Below are positions 52,915-61,139 of a stretch of 64,000 nt of DNA, one piece after another. Origin of the DNA: Arthrobacter woluwensis (GTDB lineage Bacteria > Actinomycetota > Actinomycetes > Actinomycetales > Micrococcaceae); contig NZ_JAUSXR010000001.1 in the NCBI RefSeq assembly GCF_030816155.1, positions 682,001 through 746,000 of the forward strand, in the 5' to 3' direction. A program made the position numbers and the translations under genes. Below the pieces are notes generated by a model. It made no database searches. It had not been told where the DNA came from and worked only from the letters and a program-made list of their open reading frames with translations. How positions within the stretch are numbered: position 1 is the stretch's first letter; each line of letters starts with the position of its first letter.

Positions 52915-54324
52915 ATGACCGTGAGCGACAAGAAGCCCAATGACCCCGCGTGGGACAGCCCCCGCGATTCCGACGAACCCGCTTTCGAATGGATGAAGGG
53001 CTCGACGGCGGCGGATGACGCCGGCGCCGACGCCCACCAGGAGGCGGAGAAGCCCACCCGGGGCGAGCAGCCTGAAGGCGCCCAGGAGGCGAAGGCCCCC
53101 TCCGTGGACGCCCCGAAGGAACCCGCCGCGTGGGATCCCGAGGCCACCGAGGCCACCGAGGCTCGCGCAGACGCGGCCCCGGACGCTCGCGAGGACTCCG
53201 AACCCTCCAGCGGCCCGGACGAGACGCCGGCCGGCGCGGATCGCCTCTCCACGCCCGCCGCGCCGGAATCGGACCGCCCGTTCATCGCGGGCGGCGCCGT
53301 GCTGCCCGAGGCGTTCGGCACCGCGAGCCGTGAGCCCGGGAACTCTGAGCCCGGGACTTCAGAAGCCGTGCCCGCTGAGCCTGTGACGCCGGCGGTCGAG
53401 AAGCCGGAGGCCGAGGCCACCGCCCGTGCCGAGGCCGAGGCCGAGGAGAACGCTTCCGCTGACGCATCCGCGGACGACCCCTCCGACACTCCGGCCACCG
53501 TGATCCAGGAGCGCCTGCCCACGAGCGCGCTCACGGTGCGCGCCCCCGACGAGGAGGTGCAGAAGCGCCAGGCCGCCCGCGACGCCGCGCTGGCCGCGAA
53601 GCCTGTGGGTCCGCGCGTCGTGAAGATCCTGAGCGCGATCTTCCTGCCGCTCCTGCTGGTGATCGCCGCCGTCCGCGTGGTGGCCACTCCGCTGTTCCTC
53701 TGGATCGAGTACTTCCGTCCCGGCTTCCCGGGTGACGGTTACGGCTTCAGCCAGGAGGACCGGCTCACCTACGGCTCCTACGCCGTGGATTACCTGAGCA
53801 ACTTCGCCGGGCCGAGGTATCTGGGTGACCTGGTGACGGCCAGCGGCACCAAGCTGTTCCGCGACCCCGAGATCTCCCACATGGCCGACGTCAAGACGGT
53901 CACCATGAGCACGTGGGGTATGGGCGCGCTGCTCGCCGTGCTGGCCCTCGTGGCCATCTGGTACCTGGGACGGCGCCGCGACGGCTCGCTGCGCCACGCG
54001 TTCTTCGCCGCCTCCGTGGTGACGCTCGTGATCATCGTGGCGCTCGGTGTAGTGGGCTTCCTGGGCTGGGACAGCTTCTTCACCGGCTTCCACGAGATCT
54101 TCTTCGCCAACGGCACGTGGACGTTCACGCTGCAGGACACCCTGATCCGCCTTTTCCCGGGGCAGTTCTGGATCGACTCGGCCGTCACCATCGCCGGTCT
54201 GGTGTTCCTCACCGCCCTGGTCACGCTCATCTGCACCTGGCCCACCAAGCGCCGCCGTGAAGCCCGCAAGGCCGTCATCGCGGGCCGCCTGGCCGCGCAG
54301 CAGGCCGCCGTCGCGGGGGAGTGA
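52915..54324 (+). CDS. TIGR01906 integral membrane protein with long acidic N-terminus
   Basis: 469 aa. The first 235 residues are low-complexity acidic (Ala/Glu/Pro/Asp-rich). The C-terminal half is the TIGR01906/DUF1461 domain with four helices (AIFLPLLLVIAAVRVVATPL, WGMGALLAVLALVAIWYLG, VVTLVIIVALGVVGFLGWD, AVTIAGLVFLTALVTLICTW) and the large loop DRLTYGSYAVDYLSNFAGPR. Function unknown. ATG 52915 or GTG 52921. Confidence 0.8.
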   Translation: MTVSDKKPNDPAWDSPRDSDEPAFEWMKGSTAADDAGADAHQEAEKPTRGEQPEGAQEAKAPSVDAPKEPAAWDPEATEATEARADAAPDAREDSEPSSGPDETPAGADRLSTPAAPESDRPFIAGGAVLPEAFGTASREPGNSEPGTSEAVPAEPVTPAVEKPEAEATARAEAEAEENASADASADDPSDTPATVIQERLPTSALTVRAPDEEVQKRQAARDAALAAKPVGPRVVKILSAIFLPLLLVIAAVRVVATPLFLWIEYFRPGFPGDGYGFSQEDRLTYGSYAVDYLSNFAGPRYLGDLVTASGTKLFRDPEISHMADVKTVTMSTWGMGALLAVLALVAIWYLGRRRDGSLRHAFFAASVVTLVIIVALGVVGFLGWDSFFTGFHEIFFANGTWTFTLQDTLIRLFPGQFWIDSAVTIAGLVFLTALVTLICTWPTKRRREARKAVIAGRLAAQQAAVAGE

Positions 54325-54354
54325 CCCCAGCGCCCGGCTCCGGGCGACCCGGCT

Positions 54355-54399
54355 GACACGGAAAAGCCCGCCCCTGGGAGGGGCGGGCTTTTCCGTGTC
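54355..54399. terminator. Bidirectional terminator
   Basis: 21-bp perfect stem (GACACGGAAAAGCCCGCCCC) with a 3-nt loop; the A4/T4 tracts inside the stem give a T-rich 3' side on both strands. Convergent genes on each side. Confidence 0.85.
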
Positions 54400-54429
54400 C
54401 GGGGACCGGGCTTCCGGAAGGGCGGCCGC

Positions 54430-56328
54430 TCAGCCGCGGTAGAGCTGGTCGATCTGCGGGGCGAAGTCGGTCACGACGGCGTTGCGGCGCAGCTTGAGCG
54501 ACGGCGTCAGGTGTCCGGAGTCCACGGACAGTTCGGCGTCCAGGATGGCGAACTTGCGGATGCTCTCCGCCTTGGAGACCTGGGTGTTCGCCTGATCCAC
54601 GGAGCGCTGCAGGGAAGCGAGGACCTCGGGGAGCTGCGCTGCTTCCGACGGGGTCAGCCCTGGGCGGGAGTGCTGGCCGCCCCATGCCTCGACGGCTTCG
54701 GGATCGAGGCCGATGAGCGCGGAGACGAACGGCCGGCCCTCGCCGAGCACCACCACATGCTCCACGAGCGGATTCTGGCGGATAGTCTCCTCGAGCGGTT
54801 CCGGGGCCACGTTCTTGCCGCCGGCCGTCACGATCAGGTCCTTCTTCCGGCCCGTGATGGTCAGGAAGCCGTCCTGGTCCAGCGTGCCCAGGTCACCCGT
54901 CGCGAACCAGCCGTCCACGAACGCGTCGAAGTCGGCCTGGGGGTTGTTGTGGTAGCCCTTGAAGACGCCGATGCCCTTGATCAGGACCTCGCCGTCGTCG
55001 GCGATGCGGATCGAGGTGCCGGGCACGGGCCGCCCGACGGTGCCCAGCCGGTTCTGGCCCGGTCGGTTCACCGCGGCCGGGGCCGTGGTCTCCGTGAGGC
55101 CGTAGCCTTCCAGGATCGGCACGCCGGCTCCGAGGAAGAACTCGGATTCGTGCCGGTTCAGCGCACTGGCCCCGGAGACGGTGTGGGTGATGTGCCCGCC
55201 GAACGCCGCCCGGACCCGGGGGTAGAGCAGTCGGTCGAAGAGCAGGTGACGCAGGCGCAGGACCAGGCCGGGGCCGTCGCCGAGCCCCTGCTCGTGCCGC
55301 TGGGTGGCCTGAGCGTAGTCCACGGCGGTGCTGAAGGCGCTGGCGAACAGCTTCCCCTTGCCGGACTCCTCGGCCTTCTGCTGGGCGCCCGCCACGACCT
55401 TCTCGAAGATGCGGGGCACGGCCAGCAGGAACGTCGGCTTGAGGGTCTGCATGTCCGCCATGAGCTCCGAGGCGGAGCTGCTGTGGCCCACGAGGATGCC
55501 GGCGTGGAGACAGATGACCTGCACGGCGCGGGCCAGCACGTGGGCGAGCGGCAGGAACATGAGCGTCCGGGCGCCGGGGATCAGGGTGAAGGCGCCGAGC
55601 GCCGGGACGATGTTCTCCGCCACCAGGGCGAAGTTGGCATGGCTGATCTCGCAGCCCTTCGGCTTGCCCGTGGTGCCGGAGGTGTAGACGATCGACGCCG
55701 TGTCGGCCAGGGACGCGAAGGTGCGGTGGCGTTCCAGCTCCGCCTCGGTGACCCCGGCCCCGGCGTTCGCGACGCTGACCATGCTCGGGACGGCGCCGCC
55801 GTCGTCCATCCGGATGACCTGGAGGGGAGCACTGCCCAGCAGCTCCGAGCCTTCCGCAACGGCGGTGACCAGATCGGCCTTCGCCGCGTCCTCGACGAAC
55901 ACCCGGCGGGCTCCGGAGTCCTCCAGGATCCACTCGACCTGGCTGGCGGAGGACGTCTCGTAGATCGGCACGGTGACGCCGCCGGCGTGCCAGATGGCGA
56001 AGTCGGCCAGGGTCCACTCGAAGCGGGTGCGGCTCATGACGGCCACGGCGTCGCCGGGCTGCAGCCCGCCGGCGATCAGGCCCTTGGCGAGGGCCTTCAC
56101 CCGGGTGAGGAACCCCTCGGCCGTGAGCAGGTCCCAGCCGGGCATGCTGTCACCGCTCGGCTGGCCGGTGCCTGCGGAGGCGGCCCAGGCCCGCGACGAC
56201 GGCGCGCGCAGGGCGTAGACGGGCCGGTCCGGCGTCGCGGTGGCGCGGCTCAGCAGGACGTCCGTGACGTTCGACGCCGGGTCCAGCTCGGAGAGCAAGG
56301 GCTCGGCGTACTCGGTGATGGTGCTCAT
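54430..56328 (-). CDS. fadD: Long-chain acyl-CoA synthetase (AMP-dependent ligase)
   Basis: 632 aa. ATP-binding P-loop YTSGTTGKPKGCEISHANFA, L-motif DGWFATGDLGTLDQDGFLTI, G-motif GYGLTETTAPAAVN and the C-terminal LKLRRNAVV with catalytic Lys. It activates fatty acids to acyl-CoA via acyl-AMP, and is closest in pattern to FadD15-type bacterial long-chain enzymes. Convergent with TIGR01906; it lies 36 nt downstream of the protein mannosyltransferase start side on the same strand, so it is the operon's second gene. Confidence 0.9.
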   Translation of the reverse strand: MSTITEYAEPLLSELDPASNVTDVLLSRATATPDRPVYALRAPSSRAWAASAGTGQPSGDSMPGWDLLTAEGFLTRVKALAKGLIAGGLQPGDAVAVMSRTRFEWTLADFAIWHAGGVTVPIYETSSASQVEWILEDSGARRVFVEDAAKADLVTAVAEGSELLGSAPLQVIRMDDGGAVPSMVSVANAGAGVTEAELERHRTFASLADTASIVYTSGTTGKPKGCEISHANFALVAENIVPALGAFTLIPGARTLMFLPLAHVLARAVQVICLHAGILVGHSSSASELMADMQTLKPTFLLAVPRIFEKVVAGAQQKAEESGKGKLFASAFSTAVDYAQATQRHEQGLGDGPGLVLRLRHLLFDRLLYPRVRAAFGGHITHTVSGASALNRHESEFFLGAGVPILEGYGLTETTAPAAVNRPGQNRLGTVGRPVPGTSIRIADDGEVLIKGIGVFKGYHNNPQADFDAFVDGWFATGDLGTLDQDGFLTITGRKKDLIVTAGGKNVAPEPLEETIRQNPLVEHVVVLGEGRPFVSALIGLDPEAVEAWGGQHSRPGLTPSEAAQLPEVLASLQRSVDQANTQVSKAESIRKFAILDAELSVDSGHLTPSLKLRRNAVVTDFAPQIDQLYRG

Positions 56329-56364
56329 GACGGGTGTTCCAGTTCCTGTCGTCTCGGATCCGGG

Positions 56365-58107
56365 TCAGATCCAGGAAGGCATCCACATGCGCAGACGCCA
56401 GTCGTTGTAGCTGATGGTCTCAGCGGTCCAGATGGGGTAGAAGAACGCGGAGAGCAGGAGCACCGCCGCGAGGAAGCACGCCACCACCAGGAAGCCCGAC
56501 CGGCGCCGCCAGGGAGGATCGCCCTGCCGGCCGAGGATGAGTCCCAGGGCGTAGCAGAGCCCAAGGATCAGGAAGGGCTCGAAGGAGACGGCGTAGAAGA
56601 AGAACGTGGTCCGCTCCGGGTACATGAACCAGGGGAGGTACCCTCCGGCCATGCCGGCCAGGATGGCTCCAGCGCGCCAGTCGCGGCGACCGGCCCAGTA
56701 GAAGAGGACCACCAGCAGGGCGATCGTCGCGCCCCACCAGATGAGCGGGTTGCCGACGCTCAGGATGGCCTCGGAGCACTTCTCCTGAGCGCCCGGGCCG
56801 CACTGCGGCGACTGGTAGTAGAAGGAGGTGGGCCTGCCGAGGATCAGCCAGGTCCAGGCGTTCGCCTTGTACGGGTGGTCCGAACTGAGGCCCTGGTGGA
56901 AGGTGTAGGCCTGGACGTGGAAGTCCCAGAGGGAGCGGAGTGCCGGGGGAAGCCACTGGACGCCCTTGCCCGGGTTCTGTTCGGCCCAGTGGCGGTTGTA
57001 GGCGTCGTTGCTCAGGAACCAGCCGGTCCAGGTGGAGAGATAGACCGCCGTCGCGGTGCCGAGGTAGAGGAAGAACGCGGGGATGCCGTCCCGGACGATC
57101 CCGGCCACGGCCCAGTTCCGGATCCCCGCCACGCGCCGGGCGTTCATGTCCCAGAGCACCATGAGCAGGCCGAACACGGCCACGAAGAACAGCCCGGACC
57201 ACTTGATCCCCACGGCCGCCCCCATGGAGGCGGAGGCGGCCAGGCGCCACCACCGGAAACCCAGGCCCGGACCCCAGCGGAGCGCGGCCTCGGACGGGAC
57301 GCCGTCCGGGGACGCCGCGGCGAGGGCGGAGAGCCGGGTGGCGAGCCGCCCTCGTCCGTCGCTGCGGTCCAGCAGGAGGAACGCGAAGGCGAGCAGCACC
57401 CAGAACTCGATGAAGATGTCCAAGATCCCGATGCGGGACATGACCAGGTGGGTGCCGTCCACGGCCAGCAGCAGGCCCGCGATGGCGCCGAGCGTGACCG
57501 AGTTGAAGAGTTTCTGGGCGACCAGCGCCAGGATGAGGATGGACAGCGTGCCCACGACGGCGGACGAGAAGCGCCAGCCGAAGGTGTCGGCCTGTCCGAA
57601 CAGGTCCATGCCCCAGGCGATCATCCACTTGCCGAGTGGTGGGTGGACCACGTATTCGCCGGTGGTCAGGATCTGGCTGGGGTCGCCCTGGTTGAAGGCG
57701 GCGTTCGCGTCCTTGGCCCAGTTGCGTTCGAAACCGGACTGCAGGAGCGAGTAGGCGTCCTTGACGTAGTAGGTCTCGTCGAACACGAGGGACCGCGGCT
57801 CGCCGAGCCGGACGAAGCGGAGCACCCCGCCCAGGACGGCGGTCAGGACCGGCCCGAGCCAGAACCACAGTCGCAGGGTCGGCGTGAAGTCCCGCCAGGA
57901 CTGGACGGGGCCCAGAAGCCGCTCCAGGAGATTCTCCCGGGTGTACGCGTCGCGGGGGTCCAGGACCCAGGACCCTTTCCCCTGCGCCAGGCGGCGTTTC
58001 CGGATCGTGGCGGAGGTCCGTCCGTGCCGGGGCGCTCCAGGGGACGACGCGGCCGGGGACGCACTGGCGGCGCCGCCGTCCAGCGCGGCCTCTTCGGTCT
58101 GGGTCAC
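56365..58107 (-). CDS. Dolichyl-phosphate-mannose--protein mannosyltransferase (PMT)
   Basis: 580-aa, multi-helix GT39 enzyme that uses polyprenyl-phosphomannose for O-mannosylation of secreted proteins. FVRLGEPRSLVFDETYYVKD has the catalytic Asp-Glu pair of the first extracytoplasmic loop, and HPPLGKWMIAWGMDLFGQAD and VGIKWSGLFFVAVFG are PMT motifs. It corresponds to Rv1002c and is divergent from rsmI as in mycobacteria. GTG 58107 is 6 nt after TAGCAT. Confidence 0.9.
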   Translation of the reverse strand: MTQTEEAALDGGAASASPAASSPGAPRHGRTSATIRKRRLAQGKGSWVLDPRDAYTRENLLERLLGPVQSWRDFTPTLRLWFWLGPVLTAVLGGVLRFVRLGEPRSLVFDETYYVKDAYSLLQSGFERNWAKDANAAFNQGDPSQILTTGEYVVHPPLGKWMIAWGMDLFGQADTFGWRFSSAVVGTLSILILALVAQKLFNSVTLGAIAGLLLAVDGTHLVMSRIGILDIFIEFWVLLAFAFLLLDRSDGRGRLATRLSALAAASPDGVPSEAALRWGPGLGFRWWRLAASASMGAAVGIKWSGLFFVAVFGLLMVLWDMNARRVAGIRNWAVAGIVRDGIPAFFLYLGTATAVYLSTWTGWFLSNDAYNRHWAEQNPGKGVQWLPPALRSLWDFHVQAYTFHQGLSSDHPYKANAWTWLILGRPTSFYYQSPQCGPGAQEKCSEAILSVGNPLIWWGATIALLVVLFYWAGRRDWRAGAILAGMAGGYLPWFMYPERTTFFFYAVSFEPFLILGLCYALGLILGRQGDPPWRRRSGFLVVACFLAAVLLLSAFFYPIWTAETISYNDWRLRMWMPSWI

Positions 58108-58113
58108 GTAGTC

Positions 58114-58119
58114 ATGCTA
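58114..58119 (-). promoter_or_regulatory. -10 box TAGCAT of the mannosyltransferase gene
   Basis: Six nt before GTG 58107, 13 bp from the first tandem repeat. Confidence 0.5.
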
Positions 58120-58132
58120 CCGGGCGGTGCCA

Positions 58133-58488
58133 CCGGGGACCCCTCGGGCTGGGCCCACAGTGGCGAGGGTCCCGAACCGAGGCACGAGGTTTGGGAGCCA
58201 CTGGGGATAGCGCCTCCCGCCCTCCCCAACCTCGCTCCGCATCGGCCGGGGACCCCTCGGGCTGGGCCCACAGTGGCGAGGGTCCCGAACCGAGGCACGA
58301 GGTTTGGGAGCCACTGGGGATAGCGCCTCCCGCCCTCCCCAACCTCGCTCCGCATCGGCCGGGGACCCCTCGGGCTGGGCCCACAGTGGCGAGGGTCCCG
58401 AACCGAGGCACGAGGTTTGGGAGCCACTGGGGATAGCGCCTCCCGCCCTCCCCAACCTCGCTCCGCATCGGCCGGGGACCCCTCGGGC
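58133..58488. repeat. Three 113-bp tandem repeats plus a 17-bp fourth start
   Basis: Copies begin at 58133, 58246 and 58359 and look identical; a partial copy (CCGGGGACCCCTCGGGC) ends 2 bp before the rsmI -10 box. They fill the divergent promoter region between the mannosyltransferase and rsmI genes. The unit length is not a multiple of three and both strands stay open, which makes false ORFs. Within this 396-bp gap nothing else is seen. Confidence 0.95.
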
Positions 58489-58490
58489 GG

Positions 58491-58496
58491 TAGGCT
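58491..58496 (+). promoter_or_regulatory. -10 box TAGGCT of rsmI
   Basis: Seven nt before ATG 58504; the -35 region falls inside the partial fourth repeat. Confidence 0.6.
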
Positions 58497-58503
58497 TGTC
58501 GCC

Positions 58504-59361
58504 ATGGCTGAGCGAGTGGTGCAGGGTGAAGGGCGTGTGGTCCTGGCGGCCACTCCGATCGGCAACCTCGGAGATGCCTCGCCCCGGCTGCGGGAGCTCC
58601 TGGAGACCGCGGACGTGATCGCGGCCGAGGACACCCGGCGCCTGCACCGCCTGGTCCAGGGTCTCGGTGTGACGGTCTCCGGCCGGGTCATCAGCTACCA
58701 CGAGCACAACGAGCGCGAACGCGCCGAGGAACTCCTGGAATTCGTCGCGGAGGGACAGACCATCCTGGTGGTGTCCGACGCCGGCATGCCCGCGGTCTCG
58801 GACCCGGGTTTCCGCCTGGTCTCCGCCGCCGTCGACGCCGGGGTGCTGGTCACCGCGGTCCCCGGGCCGTCCGCCGTGCTCACCGCGCTGGCGCTTTCCG
58901 GCCTGCCCACCGACCGCTTCACCTTCGAGGGGTTCCTGCCCCGCAAGTCCGGCGACCGCCTGGGCGCACTCCGCGGCCTGACCCAGGAGCGCCGCACGAT
59001 GGTGTTCTTCGAGGCGCCGCACCGGCTCGAAGTCATGCTGGCCGCTCTGCGCGAGGTCTTCGGGACGGACCGCCAGGCGGCGGTCTGCCGTGAACTCACC
59101 AAGACCTACGAAGAAGTCATCCGCGGATCACTCGACGAACTCGTCGCCTGGGCCGCGTCCGGCGAGGTCCGCGGCGAGATCGCGGTGGTGGTCGGGGGAG
59201 CGGGGGAGCCCGAGCCAAGCCGACCCGAAGACCACATCGAGGCCGTCACCGCCCTGACCGCCGAGGGTCTGCGCCTGAAGGAGGCCGTCGCCGTCGTCGC
59301 GGAGGCTCAGGGTGTGAGCAAGCGCGAGCTGTACCAGGCGGTGCTCGCCGCGCGGAGCTGA
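58504..59361 (+). CDS. rsmI: 16S rRNA (cytidine1402-2'-O)-methyltransferase
   Basis: 285 aa. [56 protein letters not shown] and [20 protein letters not shown] are RsmI signatures of the tetrapyrrole-methylase fold. It adds the 2'-O-methyl at C1402 in the decoding centre using SAM. ATG 58504 is the family start; an earlier in-frame start at 58417 lies in the tandem repeats and is rejected. Confidence 0.94.
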   Translation: MAERVVQGEGRVVLAATPIGNLGDASPRLRELLETADVIAAEDTRRLHRLVQGLGVTVSGRVISYHEHNERERAEELLEFVAEGQTILVVSDAGMPAVSDPGFRLVSAAVDAGVLVTAVPGPSAVLTALALSGLPTDRFTFEGFLPRKSGDRLGALRGLTQERRTMVFFEAPHRLEVMLAALREVFGTDRQAAVCRELTKTYEEVIRGSLDELVAWAASGEVRGEIAVVVGGAGEPEPSRPEDHIEAVTALTAEGLRLKEAVAVVAEAQGVSKRELYQAVLAARS

Positions 59362-59520
59362 TCCCCACCCTCCTCAGGGGTTGTGCAGATGCACAGTGAA
59401 ACAGGGGATCGCTAGTGCACCCCCGCGTAGACGTGCGTCACAACGCGGCGATAACTTGGCTGGGAAGGGTCTTCCTGAAAGGCCCACGCCCCAGTACCCC
59501 CAAGCACGAAGGAGTCGGAC

Positions 59521-61008
59521 ATGACTTCCGCGATCACCGCCGAGCGCGAGGCAGAGCTGCTCGCCAAGGTCCCCACCGGCCTGTTCATCAACGGTGAATG
59601 GCGTGCAGCCTCCACCGGCAAGACCTTCGACGTCGAGGATCCGGCCACCGGCAAGGTGCTGCTGAGCATCGCCGACGGCACGAGCGAGGATGCCATGGCC
59701 GCCCTCGACGCGGCCGACGCCGTGCAGGCCTCCTGGGCCCGCACCGCTCCGCGCGAGCGCGCCGAGATCCTGCGCCGCGCCTTCGAGCTGGTCACCGAGC
59801 GCGCCGACGACTTCGCCCTGCTCATGACCCTCGAGATGGGCAAGCCCCTGGCCGAGGCCCGTGGCGAGGTCACCTACGGCGCCGAGTTCCTGCGCTGGTT
59901 CTCCGAGGAGACCGTGCGTGACTACGGCCGTTACCTCACCACCCCCGAGGGCAAGAACAAGATCCTCGTGCAGCGCAAGCCGGTCGGCCCCTGCCTGCTC
60001 ATCACCCCGTGGAACTTCCCGCTGGCCATGGCCACCCGTAAGATCGCTCCGGCCATCGCCGCCGGCTGCACCATGGTGATCAAGCCCGCCAAGTTCACCC
60101 CGCTCACCACGCAGCTCTTCGTGGCCACCCTGGTCGAGGCCGGTGTCCCGGCCGGCGTCGTGAACGTCGTGTCCTCCTCCAGCGCCTCCTCCATCTCCGG
60201 CCCGATCATGAAGGACTCCCGCCTCCGCAAGGTGTCCTTCACCGGCTCCACCGCCGTGGGCAAGCGCCTGATCGCCGATGCCGCCAACAACGTGCTCCGC
60301 ACCTCCATGGAACTCGGCGGCAACGCCCCGTTCCTGGTCTTCGAGGACGCCGATCTGGACAAGGCCGTCGAGGGCGCCATGGCCGCCAAGATGCGCAACA
60401 TGGGCGAGGCGTGCACGGCCGCCAACCGCTTCCTGGTCCACGAGTCCGTGGCTGAGGAGTTCACCGCGAAGTTCTCCGCCGCCATGGCCGCCCTCAGCAC
60501 GGGACGCGGCACCGAATCCGAGACCAATGTCGGCCCGCTCATCGACTCCGGTGCCCGTGACGATGTCCACGCGCTGGTGACCGCGGCCATCGAGGCCGGC
60601 GCCACCGTCGCGACCGGCGGCGCTCCGGTGGAGGGCGAAGGCTACTTCTACGCCCCGACCGTCCTCTCCAACGTCCCGAACGACGCAGACATCCTCCGCA
60701 GCGAGATCTTCGGCCCGGTGGCCCCCGTGACCACCTTCTCCTCCGAGGAGCAGGCCATCAAGCTGGCCAACGCGAGCGAGTACGGCCTGGCCTCCTACAT
60801 CTACACCCGCGATTACGCGCGGATGTTCCGCGTGGCGGAGCAGATCGAGTTCGGCATGGTCGGCTTCAACGCCGGTGTCATCTCGAACGCGGCCGCTCCG
60901 TTCGGTGGTGTGAAGCAGTCCGGTCTGGGCCGTGAAGGCGGCGCCGAGGGCATCGCCGAGTACACCACCACGCAGTACATCGGCATCGCCGACCCGTACG
61001 CCAACTGA
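59521..61008 (+). CDS. gabD: NAD(P)-dependent aldehyde dehydrogenase, succinate-semialdehyde type
   Basis: 495 aa. Catalytic Cys298 (GEACTAANR) and general base Glu264 (MELGGNAP), cofactor site IKPAKFTPLTTQ and SFTGSTAVGK, and the C-terminal AAPFGGVKQSGLGREGG fit class 5 aldehyde dehydrogenases, which oxidise succinate semialdehyde to succinate in GABA breakdown. The Cys motif has EACTAAN rather than the usual QTCVCAN, so substrate choice is uncertain. No GABA transaminase is in the window. Confidence 0.87.
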   Translation: MTSAITAEREAELLAKVPTGLFINGEWRAASTGKTFDVEDPATGKVLLSIADGTSEDAMAALDAADAVQASWARTAPRERAEILRRAFELVTERADDFALLMTLEMGKPLAEARGEVTYGAEFLRWFSEETVRDYGRYLTTPEGKNKILVQRKPVGPCLLITPWNFPLAMATRKIAPAIAAGCTMVIKPAKFTPLTTQLFVATLVEAGVPAGVVNVVSSSSASSISGPIMKDSRLRKVSFTGSTAVGKRLIADAANNVLRTSMELGGNAPFLVFEDADLDKAVEGAMAAKMRNMGEACTAANRFLVHESVAEEFTAKFSAAMAALSTGRGTESETNVGPLIDSGARDDVHALVTAAIEAGATVATGGAPVEGEGYFYAPTVLSNVPNDADILRSEIFGPVAPVTTFSSEEQAIKLANASEYGLASYIYTRDYARMFRVAEQIEFGMVGFNAGVISNAAAPFGGVKQSGLGREGGAEGIAEYTTTQYIGIADPYAN

Positions 61009-61070
61009 TCCACGGCACCGCCGCCTTCTCGCAACCGACGGCAGTGCTCCTGGTCCCGTGAGGGACCGCC

Positions 61071-61114
61071 ACGGCGCCCGTCCGCCGCCCTCCGGGGCAG
61101 TGGACGGGCGCCGT
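61071..61114. terminator. Bidirectional terminator
   Basis: 13-bp perfect stem ACGGCGCCCGTCC / GGACGGGCGCCGT, between convergent genes. Confidence 0.6.
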
Positions 61115-61139
61115 CGTGTTCACGGGACTCCGGCGGCCG

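Noticed and set aside
54511..58323. A 1270-codon open frame on the plus strand
   Set aside because: It runs antisense through the acyl-CoA ligase and mannosyltransferase genes, has His/Arg/Gly/Glu-biased nonsense composition, and exists only because high GC removes stop codons.
58133..58488. A CRISPR array
   Set aside because: The copies are contiguous 113-bp units with no unique spacers and no cas genes nearby.
58191..58620. Small ORFs on both strands in the 113-bp repeats
   Set aside because: The same peptide recurs in shifted frames because the unit is not a multiple of three; no ribosome sites and no domain.
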